Positions 5,799 through 12,657 of a stretch of DNA of 27,603 bases are shown piece by piece. The DNA comes from Christensenella sp. UBA4263 (lineage in GTDB: Bacteria > Bacillota > Clostridia > Christensenellales > Aristaeellaceae), in assembly GCA_002395225.1 (NCBI GenBank), contig DGWH01000125.1, positions 1-27,603 on the forward strand, given 5' to 3'. How positions within the stretch are numbered: the stretch's first letter is position 1; each line of letters opens with the position of its first letter. Position numbers and translations under genes: made by a program. The notes below the pieces were generated by a model that saw only the letters and a list, made by a program, of their open reading frames with translations, was not told where the DNA came from and made no database searches.

Positions 5799-6518
5799 TT
5801 ATTGTGCTGTCTCTCCGAACAGGACATCCTCCATATTGTACAGTCCCGGCTTTGCATTTGCCGCAAACGCCAGCGCGCGCATGGCGCCCCGGGCAAAAAT
5901 CTCCCGGTCATCCGCCCGATGGCGGATTTCCAGTTCTTCCTTTTCGCCGAAGAACAGCACGCGGTGTTCGCCCGCCACCGTTCCCCCGCGCAAGGCATGC
6001 ATGCCGATTTCATTGCCCCGGACACCGACAATCCCGCTGCGGCCATCCAGCACCGGACGCCGTCCCTCCGGATCCACATTGGCAAGCAGGCTTTTGGCTG
6101 TTCCGCTGGGGGCATCGACTTTCATCCGGTGGTGGGTTTCCACAATTTCAACGTCAAAATTCTCAAGGACCCGGGCAGCCTCACGAACCAGACGATTCAT
6201 GACCGTCACGCCCGTTGAATAATTGCTGGCGTACACGATGGGAATCGACCGTGCGGCCTGTTTAATGCATTCCACCTGTTCCCCGGTGTATCCGGTGGTT
6301 CCAATGACCAGTGGGAAATGCTCCCGCTGTGCCTTCTCAAGCAGCGCCTCCAGATTTCCCGGATAGGAAAAATCGATCGCCGCCTCCGTCGGCCCCAGCA
6401 TGTCAACGGATTCCGTATCCCCCGGTCCTACCAGACCGGCAAGTTCATGGCCGGCCTCCCGGCACAGCCTTGCCAGAATCTGGCCCATCCGTCCGTTTCC
6501 GATTACCGCAACCTTCAT
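5799..6518 (-). CDS. dapB: 4-hydroxy-tetrahydrodipicolinate reductase
   Basis: Reduces the dapA product to tetrahydrodipicolinate with NAD(P)H. The 239-residue product has the nucleotide-binding loop VIGNGRMG (6-13), the IGTTG strand (about 73-77), the active-site signature VETHHRMKVDAPSGTA with catalytic His and Lys, and the C-terminal VRGNEIGMHALRGGTVAGEH. It is close to the short Gram-positive form (about 250 residues). Its ATG overlaps the dapA stop by 4 bases (ATGA), indicating translational coupling. All key residues are present. Confidence 0.97.
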   Translation of the reverse strand: MKVAVIGNGRMGQILARLCREAGHELAGLVGPGDTESVDMLGPTEAAIDFSYPGNLEALLEKAQREHFPLVIGTTGYTGEQVECIKQAARSIPIVYASNYSTGVTVMNRLVREAARVLENFDVEIVETHHRMKVDAPSGTAKSLLANVDPEGRRPVLDGRSGIVGVRGNEIGMHALRGGTVAGEHRVLFFGEKEELEIRHRADDREIFARGAMRALAFAANAKPGLYNMEDVLFGETAQ

Positions 6519-7390
6519 CCAAGTACCTCCAGCGCCTTCCGCACACGCTCGCGGCCTGCCGGGCCGATTTCACACAGCGGCAGCCGGTAACCGCCAACCT
6601 CCATTCCCATCTGATTCATGGCTTCCTTGACAGGGATCGGGTTCACCTCGCAGAACAGCGCATCGATCAGTTCCATGTACTTCAGCTGGATTGCCCGTGC
6701 CCCGGCGATATCTCCGGCAAAATACGCGGCCGTCATCGCATGAACCTCGGCCGGCAGGATATTGGAGAGGACCGAAATCACTCCGGCGCCGCCCAGGCTC
6801 AGAATCGGCAGAACCATGTCGTCATTTCCGGAAAACATAGCAAAATCATCATTCAGTTCCCTGGCCACATGTGCCGCATAGCTGATGTTTCCGCTGGCCT
6901 CCTTGATGGCAACAATGTTGGGATGTTTGGCCAGACGGGCCACGCAGGCCGGGCTGATGGAACAGCCAGTCCGGCCAGGAACATTATAAAGAACAATGGG
7001 AATGTCGACCTGATCACCAACAGTGGCAAAATGACGGTACATTCCCTCTTCATTTGCCTTGTTATAGTAAGGCGAGATCAGCAGGACGCCATCCGCACCA
7101 ATCTTCTTGTACCGAATGGTCTTCTCAAGCTGTGTCTGGGTGCTGTTGGAGCCTGCACCGCAGATAATGGGAATCCGCCCGTTTGCCACCTCGACCACAC
7201 ATTCAGCCACCGCGTCATCTTCCTCATGACTCATGGTGCTGCTTTCGCCCGTGGTCCCGAGTGCCACTATTCCATCGATCCCCTGCTGAATCTGCCATTC
7301 AACCAGTTCACGCAGTTTCGGAAAATTCACCGAACCATCTGCATTGAATGGTGTCACCAGAGCTGTATACGCGCCTTTCTGTATTTTCAT
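6515..7390 (-). CDS. dapA: 4-hydroxy-tetrahydrodipicolinate synthase
   Basis: Condenses pyruvate with aspartate semialdehyde, the first committed step to diaminopimelate and lysine. The 291-residue product has the GTTGESST pyruvate-binding motif, the LYNVPGRTG tyrosine motif and the VAIKEASGNI segment with the Schiff-base lysine. The ATG at 7390 was chosen because GGAG lies 7 nt upstream and the protein then begins MKIQKGAYTALVTPF, as in the family; a GTG 18 bases upstream gives a longer frame but has no ribosome binding site. First gene of dapA-dapB-dapH, with an inverted repeat in its upstream region. Confidence 0.97.
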   Translation of the reverse strand: MKIQKGAYTALVTPFNADGSVNFPKLRELVEWQIQQGIDGIVALGTTGESSTMSHEEDDAVAECVVEVANGRIPIICGAGSNSTQTQLEKTIRYKKIGADGVLLISPYYNKANEEGMYRHFATVGDQVDIPIVLYNVPGRTGCSISPACVARLAKHPNIVAIKEASGNISYAAHVARELNDDFAMFSGNDDMVLPILSLGGAGVISVLSNILPAEVHAMTAAYFAGDIAGARAIQLKYMELIDALFCEVNPIPVKEAMNQMGMEVGGYRLPLCEIGPAGRERVRKALEVLG

Positions 7391-7439
7391 TTTTGTCTCC
7401 GTTCCCACTTTGTCAGTGTATAAAGTCTTCTATGTAAAC

Positions 7440-7467
7440 CTCATCACCGGACTTGTCCCATGATGAG
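7440..7467. other. Inverted repeat upstream of dapA
   Basis: The outer arms CTCATCA and TGATGAG match perfectly over 7 bp and the inner arms GGAC and GTCC over 4 bp, separated by a 2x2 mismatch. It lies 50-77 bases before the dapA ATG. No U-tract follows on the minus strand, so it is not a convincing terminator for the upstream ATPase gene. It could be an operator or a leader hairpin controlling the dap operon. It is too small for a lysine riboswitch. Confidence 0.5.
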
Positions 7468-7512
7468 CTTTGCATTCTGTCCCCCGGCCCACCGAACCTT
7501 CCTTCACAGCAA

Positions 7513-7541
7513 ATAACAAATCTTATTCAAAGCCTGTCCAA
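7513..7541 (-). promoter_or_regulatory. Possible dap operon promoter
   Basis: Minus strand: TTGGAC (7536-7541), 17-bp spacer, TGTTAT (7513-7518). Both hexamers are partial matches. It would give a leader of about 115 nt containing the inverted repeat at 7440-7467. Read-through from the upstream ATPase gene is an alternative since no terminator is seen between them. Confidence 0.3.
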
Positions 7542-7561
7542 GAAGCGATGAATCCCATCCT

Positions 7562-9199
7562 TTATTGCAAAAAATCCGAAGGTTTACCCATTTCTGTCTT
7601 GCAGGTGTGCTTTTTCGTCTTCTCACTGTAATTGATTCCGACAAGGAGTACGCTGGGATAATCTCTGAATCGGGCAATATAGTCCTTTTCTCTGATGCAT
7701 TTCAGTGCATTGTTCGCCGAACGATTGTACTTCAGTTCCAGAATGATCGGTACGTCTCTTCTGTTCCTTGGTTCAAATGTAAAATCGGCATCCCCCTTTC
7801 CCGCTTTGTCTTCCCGAACAACACGGTATTTATCCAGTGCTGCAAGATAACCCATGGTCACCACACAGGCAAGCGAGTTTTCATCATTGTATTCAAAAAA
7901 AGGGATTTTCTCCGTGTGAAGGCTTTCAATTAGTCTTGCAATTTCTTTGTCGTTTTGTTGAAGTGTCGCATTTAGCAAATGCTGAGACTCGGCAAGCGTC
8001 TGTCTGAGCCCCAGTTCATGAGAGCTCAGTGCTCTCTGAAATTTCTTCAGCAGTTCATGGTTCGGAATACACAGCTGCTCATCATAATAACTGAGAAATC
8101 CATATACCACCATTGCAGAAAGTATTTCATCCCGGGTGGAAACGTTTCCTTTCTCCACACTGAAACCTGAAAGCTTAACAGACAGCGTTTCGCCGCCTGT
8201 CATCCGTATGACATCCTCCCGAAGATCCTGAACATTGTTCCGAATCAGATCCTCTATCTCATTCATTGGTCCCGTGCCCGTCCAGTAGTCCCCGCACTGT
8301 TCATCAATCAATGCACGTGACACTGATTCCGGATTGTAAATATGTACACCATCAGATGAGCGAATATACCCATCATACCAAAACGTCAAATCCGACAGAG
8401 ATGGCCGAATAAAATCTTTTTTCTCCATCAGTTCCCGTATTTCCTCCAAAGTCAAACCGAAAAAAGGATAAAACTGTGCATCTTGGAATGACGAAAACTC
8501 ATGAAACATATTCAGAGGAGAACCACTGGTATATTTAGCTATAGGCAGAATGCCGGTCATGTAGACAAAATGGACATATGCTTTATCTTTAAAGAGCGCT
8601 TTCAAAAAAAGAATATACTTTTCCTTATCCTTTTCTGTCATGAAGGGCATTTCAAATACAGCATCCCACTCATCAATGACAAAAGCAAATGATTCCTTTG
8701 TCTGTCGAAGCAGATCCGTCAGTTCTTTTTCCCCGGAAAAGTTCATTTGGGGATACTGCTGCCGGAGATCTTCCCGCAGTTGAGCATCCAGTTTTGACAG
8801 AAACGCTTCACAGGACTGTACTGATTCTGTAAGCAGGTCGATCATGTTGATGCGAATCACATTGAGACTGCCCTGAATCGGCCAGCACAGTTTCTCGGTT
8901 TCAGGTCCTTGAGGAGCCGCTGCAAATGTCTCTTCCTGATCTGACTTAATCGTACCGATCCTGCACTTTTCAAAGAGTGCCTTGCTCTTTTCGCCTGTGC
9001 TTTTATCAAAAAAAGCCGCAATCATATTCGCCGCCACAGACTTGCCAAAACGTCTCGGTCTGGTAACACAGACATACTTATTGAGACGTTTCGTATATTG
9101 GTAAAAGGTGTCAACCATCATGGTCTTGTCCACATAGGTATCCTTAAAAACGTTTTCCCTAAAAAGCACATAGCCTATTCCGCTGTTAAGCAAATTCAT
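7562..9199 (-). CDS. AAA-ATPase-like protein with C-terminal PD-(D/E)XK domain (AAA-ATPase_like/DUF1703 type)
   Basis: A 545-residue protein of the family found in many gut Firmicutes and Bacteroidetes. Order: N-terminal motif GYVLFRENVFKDTYVDKT, a modified P-loop RPRRFGKS (47-54), a Walker B-like FVIDEWDAVF, long linkers, then the DUF1703 nuclease-like core GDADFTFEP with ELKYN (Asp472, Glu488, Lys490). The ATG at 9199 has AGGAGGG upstream; an in-frame ATG 27 bases earlier would include that site in the coding region. It is unrelated in detail to the other ATPase here but has the same plan: ATPase followed by nuclease fold. AT-rich compared with neighbours. Function is not established; a defence or selfish-element role has to be treated as speculation. 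Confidence 0.9.
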   Translation of the reverse strand: MNLLNSGIGYVLFRENVFKDTYVDKTMMVDTFYQYTKRLNKYVCVTRPRRFGKSVAANMIAAFFDKSTGEKSKALFEKCRIGTIKSDQEETFAAAPQGPETEKLCWPIQGSLNVIRINMIDLLTESVQSCEAFLSKLDAQLREDLRQQYPQMNFSGEKELTDLLRQTKESFAFVIDEWDAVFEMPFMTEKDKEKYILFLKALFKDKAYVHFVYMTGILPIAKYTSGSPLNMFHEFSSFQDAQFYPFFGLTLEEIRELMEKKDFIRPSLSDLTFWYDGYIRSSDGVHIYNPESVSRALIDEQCGDYWTGTGPMNEIEDLIRNNVQDLREDVIRMTGGETLSVKLSGFSVEKGNVSTRDEILSAMVVYGFLSYYDEQLCIPNHELLKKFQRALSSHELGLRQTLAESQHLLNATLQQNDKEIARLIESLHTEKIPFFEYNDENSLACVVTMGYLAALDKYRVVREDKAGKGDADFTFEPRNRRDVPIILELKYNRSANNALKCIREKDYIARFRDYPSVLLVGINYSEKTKKHTCKTEMGKPSDFLQ

Positions 9200-9224
9200 C
9201 TGGTTTTCCCTCCTTCCTCGTCCC

Positions 9225-9230
9225 ATTATA
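9225..9230 (-). promoter_or_regulatory. -10 element before the DUF1703-type ATPase gene
   Basis: A perfect TATAAT on the minus strand 26 bases before the start codon. No good -35 match is seen at the usual spacing, so the promoter may be weak, activator-dependent or not real. Confidence 0.35.
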
Positions 9231-9421
9231 CCTGAGTGTGGAAATAGATGGAATTTCTAATTTCAAAATCCAACAGTTTCATTCACAAGTTGCTTACATT
9301 TTCCACCTATTCCCGGCTTGAGTATAAGACACTCTCCGGTCATCCTCATCCAGTTTCACGTTCTTTTGATTCAGCATCCGTTTATTTGCCCTGTCTGGCA
9401 GGCAAATCCACAGGAAGCGCT

Positions 9422-10234
9422 TTACAGATCACGTCCCAGCAGCAGTTCCTCCGTCCGTATCCATTCAAACTGACAGCGTTTCAGCAGGCGAAGCATCCGC
9501 TGGTTGCGCCTTTGTGCCCGCACCACCAGGTAAGGGATTTTCTGCTCCTTTAGCTGCTCCAGTGCCTCGTCGATCATGGCTGCCCCGACGCCTTTGCTGC
9601 GCCATTTGGGTTCCACGCCAACCATAAGGATTTCCGCTTCCTGCTGTGAGCCGGTAATCAGCAGAGCCCCGGCCACCTCCGAGCCATAGAGAACCACTTT
9701 TGCGCAAAAAACCGGATAACGCATCCGGTCGGCAAGCCATTCCTCCGCGTGAGGTTCATCGCCAAGACTTTTCAGCCGTTGCAGGAACTCCTCCCGGCGT
9801 GCCCGGGTATGAAGATCCGCATCCTCACATTTGGTTCCCGTCGGCGGATAATTGCGCCGCTGTCCGGCGCCGGCCTCGACCTGCCGCACGAACAGTTCCA
9901 CGCCGTCACGGTCATCAAATCCCATACTGAGAAAATAATCGTATTTTTCTTTATCATTAAGCGCACAGCGCGTGTACAGTCTGGCAGGCAGATTGTCATT
10001 TTCTTCCTTGATCTGTTCCGCCCTTGCCATCAGAGCCCCGTACAGTGTATCACTTGCTGCAGGATGCGCGTCCATAATCATTTCAATATCCAGCGGCCGT
10101 TCCTCGTACATTTTCCTGAGGACCCTGAATTCAAGTCCTCCCTGTCCGATTTCCACCCCTGCATCATCGAAGACCACAAAACTGTTCTCCTTGTACGCAG
10201 CCCCAACGCCTCTGAGCGGCTGGTAGATTCTCAT
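9422..10234 (-). CDS. Tandem GNAT-fold N-acetyltransferase, substrate unknown
   Basis: A 270-residue protein. The C-terminal half is a clear GNAT domain: the acetyl-CoA loop RSKGVGA (212-218) after strand MVGVEPKW, then a helix and the NQRMLRLLKRCQFEW segment typical of the end of the fold. The N-terminal half ends in YDYFLSMGFDDRDGVELF, which resembles the terminal GNAT 'YEKLGF' element but lacks an acetyl-CoA loop, so it looks like a degenerate first copy. The ATG at 10234 has only a modest AAAGGG site. It is a single gene behind its own -10 element and a terminator. Possible substrates range from small amines to peptides or antibiotics; nothing here decides. Confidence 0.8.
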   Translation of the reverse strand: MRIYQPLRGVGAAYKENSFVVFDDAGVEIGQGGLEFRVLRKMYEERPLDIEMIMDAHPAASDTLYGALMARAEQIKEENDNLPARLYTRCALNDKEKYDYFLSMGFDDRDGVELFVRQVEAGAGQRRNYPPTGTKCEDADLHTRARREEFLQRLKSLGDEPHAEEWLADRMRYPVFCAKVVLYGSEVAGALLITGSQQEAEILMVGVEPKWRSKGVGAAMIDEALEQLKEQKIPYLVVRAQRRNQRMLRLLKRCQFEWIRTEELLLGRDL

Positions 10235-10277
10235 CCGGTTTTATCCCTTTCAATCCTGTCATGATAAGTGCACGCGC

Positions 10278-10283
10278 ATTATA
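10278..10283 (-). promoter_or_regulatory. Extended -10 promoter of the acetyltransferase gene
   Basis: TGGTATAAT on the minus strand: a perfect TATAAT with the upstream TG of an extended -10. The -35 region has no good match, which extended -10 promoters tolerate. It lies 44 bases before the start codon and just downstream of a terminator. Confidence 0.55.
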
Positions 10284-10347
10284 CCACACGTTTCCGCAAT
10301 TCACTACTTTTATTTTCCCGAGCCTTTCCATTGCCGCGCACATCACC

Positions 10348-10392
10348 AAAAAAACACATGGATATGCCCTTCCTGTGAGCGATACCATGTGT
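10348..10392 (-). terminator. Intrinsic terminator after the helix-turn-helix gene
   Basis: ACACATGG and CCATGTGT form a perfect 8-bp stem with a loop of about 23 nt that can add a few more pairs. On the minus strand it is followed by seven T. It lies about 90 bases after the stop of the gene ending at 10481. Confidence 0.75.
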
Positions 10393-10480
10393 CTTTTGAT
10401 TGTGGGACGGAGGCTGCATTGCCCATGACGCGCCATGAAATCCTGTCAGGTATCCACCTGAGACGCGAAACCTTTCCTGA

Positions 10481-11836
10481 TCAGACGGACTGGGCCGCTG
10501 TAATCAGTTCTTTCATCATTTGCTTCGATTCTGCCGCGGTATAGCAAGTCTCCGGAATAATCATTTCATCCATAAACTGACGGAACAGTGTTTCAAACAT
10601 ATCTCCCGGCAAAATCAGCTCCCGATAGGCATCCCGTTCAACGTTATAGCTCGTCCGGCTGGGATAAATCAGCGTTCCGAATTTGCTGAAGGCCTCAAAG
10701 GAGAACGTCTCGCACAGCTGTTCGTCTTTTGTAAACAGAATCCTGGTGTGCGGCTTATCCATGCATTCCAAGAGGTAACTGAGACTGATGATCCGCTCTT
10801 CCTTGGTAAACGCCCTGCAGGCAAAGAAATGATCCGACAGCCTCCCGGAATTGATAAAGTCCATCGTCGCCTGATAGGAAATGACCATCGTCGTTTCGCA
10901 GCTATAGAAAGTCTCCGCCCGTTTGCGGAAATAATAGACGATGGAATCCGCGCTGGGCGCAACCGGCAGGATATAATTGTCCAGAAAACCCGTGAAGGTT
11001 CCGATGCTGACATCGGCCGGAAGCATCTGAATCGCCGGCGTGGGCTTTAGCAGCACTTTGTTGTGCATGTTCTCCATCTGCCAGCATTCTTTCATCAGGC
11101 GAATATAGTCGGTGCCTTTTTTAATATCGCTGTTATGGTAAAGCGACTGCGGCTCAAGTCCGGTCAGCATGCTCTGGTATTCCCTGAACACATTCCCCGA
11201 GGACTGGAGCCACTGCCAGCTGAGAGCATCTCCGCCGCTGATGGTGATAAATTCCTCCCCGGTATCCTGCTTCTTCCGGAGCATAATGTTCCAGCTGATC
11301 CTGGAGGCCAGCAGCTCCTCATTGGCGACGATAAACGCCTGATACCGGTCATCCTTCAGACGGGCCATCAGCCCGGCCACGACCGGCGGATCATCAAACA
11401 GTTCATTGGGGGTGAGATAATGGAAAATGCTGACAGAACGGTTTTGTGAGAGACACTGATCAATAAAGTCATTCGTCTTCTGCCAGGGACAGCCCATAAT
11501 CAGGATGGTCGTCGGCTCCCCGGTATTCCCGGGGCTCCTCCTGATCCTTTGTTCAAGCAGTTCATCCCTGATCGCCTCAAACAGGGCGTACTGGCGAAGG
11601 CCCACTTTCTCTGCCCGAAGGGCGTGTTCAAAGCGGCTTTTCCATTTTTCGTCAATGGATGTATGGGATGATAAGGCTTCATAGAGTTTCTCGTAACTCT
11701 GATACGTGCTCTGGTCCTTCAGAATGCGGGCCACCGTCGTTTTGCTCTTCAGCTGGGCATCGGCGGCAACAGCAGCAATGGATCGCGCTGTATCTTTCAT
11801 CCATGCCTGCAAACACTGGCTGAAGGATTCAATCAT
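10481..11836 (-). CDS. Unrecognised protein with putative N-terminal helix-turn-helix
   Basis: A 451-residue soluble protein that I do not recognise. Residues about 17-45 (ARSIAAVAADAQLKSKTTVA...) look like a helix-turn-helix: a first helix rich in Ala, a turn, then SKTTVARIL as a recognition helix. The rest, about 400 residues, has no motif I can name and no signal peptide or clear membrane segment. It may sense something or resemble the large stand-alone regulators of Firmicutes. The ATG at 11836 has GGAGGAGG 8 nt upstream; a longer frame starting 60 bases earlier would include that site. It is a single gene with its own promoter candidate, an upstream inverted repeat and a terminator. Confidence 0.75.
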   Translation of the reverse strand: MIESFSQCLQAWMKDTARSIAAVAADAQLKSKTTVARILKDQSTYQSYEKLYEALSSHTSIDEKWKSRFEHALRAEKVGLRQYALFEAIRDELLEQRIRRSPGNTGEPTTILIMGCPWQKTNDFIDQCLSQNRSVSIFHYLTPNELFDDPPVVAGLMARLKDDRYQAFIVANEELLASRISWNIMLRKKQDTGEEFITISGGDALSWQWLQSSGNVFREYQSMLTGLEPQSLYHNSDIKKGTDYIRLMKECWQMENMHNKVLLKPTPAIQMLPADVSIGTFTGFLDNYILPVAPSADSIVYYFRKRAETFYSCETTMVISYQATMDFINSGRLSDHFFACRAFTKEERIISLSYLLECMDKPHTRILFTKDEQLCETFSFEAFSKFGTLIYPSRTSYNVERDAYRELILPGDMFETLFRQFMDEMIIPETCYTAAESKQMMKELITAAQSV

Positions 11837-11897
11837 CCTGTTTCCTCCTCCCGTCATTCGGGGTGTAAAGCACCCGTATGACAGTTCTATTGTCACT

Positions 11898-11924
11898 ATT
11901 GTACCACAATGCCTTCCCTGTCCC
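11898..11924 (-). promoter_or_regulatory. Candidate promoter of the helix-turn-helix gene
   Basis: Minus strand: TGGTACAAT, an extended -10 with 5 of 6 matches (TACAAT at 11898-11903). A partial -35 GGGACA lies at 11919-11924 with a short 15-bp spacer. It is about 60 bases before the start codon. Confidence 0.35.
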
Positions 11925-11934
11925 GTCTCTATTT

Positions 11935-11955
11935 GTACACATTTATACTGTGTAC
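11935..11955. other. Inverted repeat, possible operator
   Basis: GTACACA-TTTATAC-TGTGTAC: perfect 7-bp arms around a 7-bp spacer, the dimension of a dimeric repressor site. It lies about 100 bases upstream of the helix-turn-helix gene and just upstream of its candidate promoter. Autoregulation by that protein is a natural guess but not shown. Confidence 0.45.
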
Positions 11956-11989
11956 GGTTGAATTATTCACTATTTGGAGCCTGAAACAG

Positions 11990-12015
11990 AAAAAAAGCCC
12001 TGAGAAATTCTCAGG
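11990..12015 (-). terminator. Terminator of the alpha operon
   Basis: CCTGAGAA and TTCTCAGG are perfect 8-bp complements around a single A (in practice a shorter stem with a larger loop), followed on the minus strand by GC and seven T. It is about 17 bases after the rplQ stop and closes the long S10-spc-alpha cluster. Confidence 0.85.
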
Positions 12016-12031
12016 ACTTTGTCTGATTGTA

Positions 12032-12544
12032 TCAGATCAGCTCAAGGATGACGATCTCGGCAGCGTCGCCGCGGCGCGGACCCTTCTTGATGATGCGGGT
12101 ATAGCCGCCTGCGCAGTTCTTCTCGGCATTGCGGGCCTTGTACTTGGGTCCGATTTCACGGAAGAGTTTCTCAACAACCGGGAACTTCACGTCCTTCGTG
12201 CGCTCACGATAGGCACGCTTGGTCTCATCATCCTGGCGCGGAGCCGGGATGTTGTACAGATACGCCATGATGCGGCGGCGGGCAGCCAGCTTGCTGGGTG
12301 CGTCGTTCTGCACGGTAACGGTTGTCGTCTGTCCCTTTTCGTTGTTGAACTGCTTCTCGACGGAGACCGTGTTGTCGCATTCCTTGACAGCCAGAGTGAT
12401 CAGGCGCTCAGCCATGACACGCACCTCTTTGGCTTTAGCCAGGGTTGTTTCGATACGTCCGTACCAGAAAAGATTGGTTACCTGATTGCGCAGCAGTGCT
12501 TTGCGCTGGGCGGCGGTGCGGCCAAGTTTCCGCTGATTTGCCAT
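12032..12544 (-). CDS. rplQ: 50S ribosomal protein L17, enlarged
   Basis: L17 binds 23S rRNA near the peptide exit tunnel. The protein has the family start RKLGRTAAQRKALLRNQVTN, the RIETTLAKAKEVRVMAERLI block and the C-terminal GGYTRI..GPRRGDAAE. At 170 residues it is well above the common 115-130. The extra length lies in the middle: about 30 residues after ITLAVK (residues 54-84), roughly 20 more around 97-115, and a few before GGYTRI. The frame is intact and the flanks are conserved, so this is an expansion, not a fusion. ATG has GAGGAGG upstream. Last gene of the cluster, separated from rpoA by a strong hairpin. Confidence 0.97.
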   Translation of the reverse strand: MANQRKLGRTAAQRKALLRNQVTNLFWYGRIETTLAKAKEVRVMAERLITLAVKECDNTVSVEKQFNNEKGQTTTVTVQNDAPSKLAARRRIMAYLYNIPAPRQDDETKRAYRERTKDVKFPVVEKLFREIGPKYKARNAEKNCAGGYTRIIKKGPRRGDAAEIVILELI

Positions 12545-12592
12545 AATGTTCCTCCTCGTTCAGTCTGCCTCCTGCAACTGCAGTCCACTATA

Positions 12593-12626
12593 CACCTGCC
12601 CCCGCCGAACACGGCCGGGGCAGGTG
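12593..12626 (-). promoter_or_regulatory. Strong GC-rich hairpin between rpoA and rplQ
   Basis: CACCTGCCCC pairs with GGGGCAGGTG over 10 bp, then one mismatch, then GCCG with CGGC, closed by a 4-nt loop: 14 base pairs in 34 nt. No U-tract follows on the minus strand, so it is not a normal terminator. It may be a processing or stability site, a translational control element for rplQ, or an attenuator that reduces L17 relative to RpoA. Confidence 0.6.
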
Positions 12627-12657
12627 CCCGCAGTTCCCTTAGGCAGAACAGTAGTTG

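Noticed and set aside
5717..6115. N-terminal extension of the tetrahydrodipicolinate acetyltransferase
   Set aside because: The frame stays open over dapB by chance; the ATG at 5716 has a ribosome binding site and the family N-terminus.
7440..7467. Terminator of the DUF1703-type ATPase gene
   Set aside because: The hairpin lies about 95 bases after the stop and is not followed by a U-tract on the minus strand.
9385..9406. Stem TTTGCC/GGCAAA after the acetyltransferase stop as a terminator
   Set aside because: Only 6 bp, with no T-run after it on the minus strand; too weak to annotate.
10164..10436. Minus-strand open frame of 90 codons
   Set aside because: It crosses the terminator at 10348-10392 and the acetyltransferase promoter and overlaps the acetyltransferase start; no ribosome binding site.
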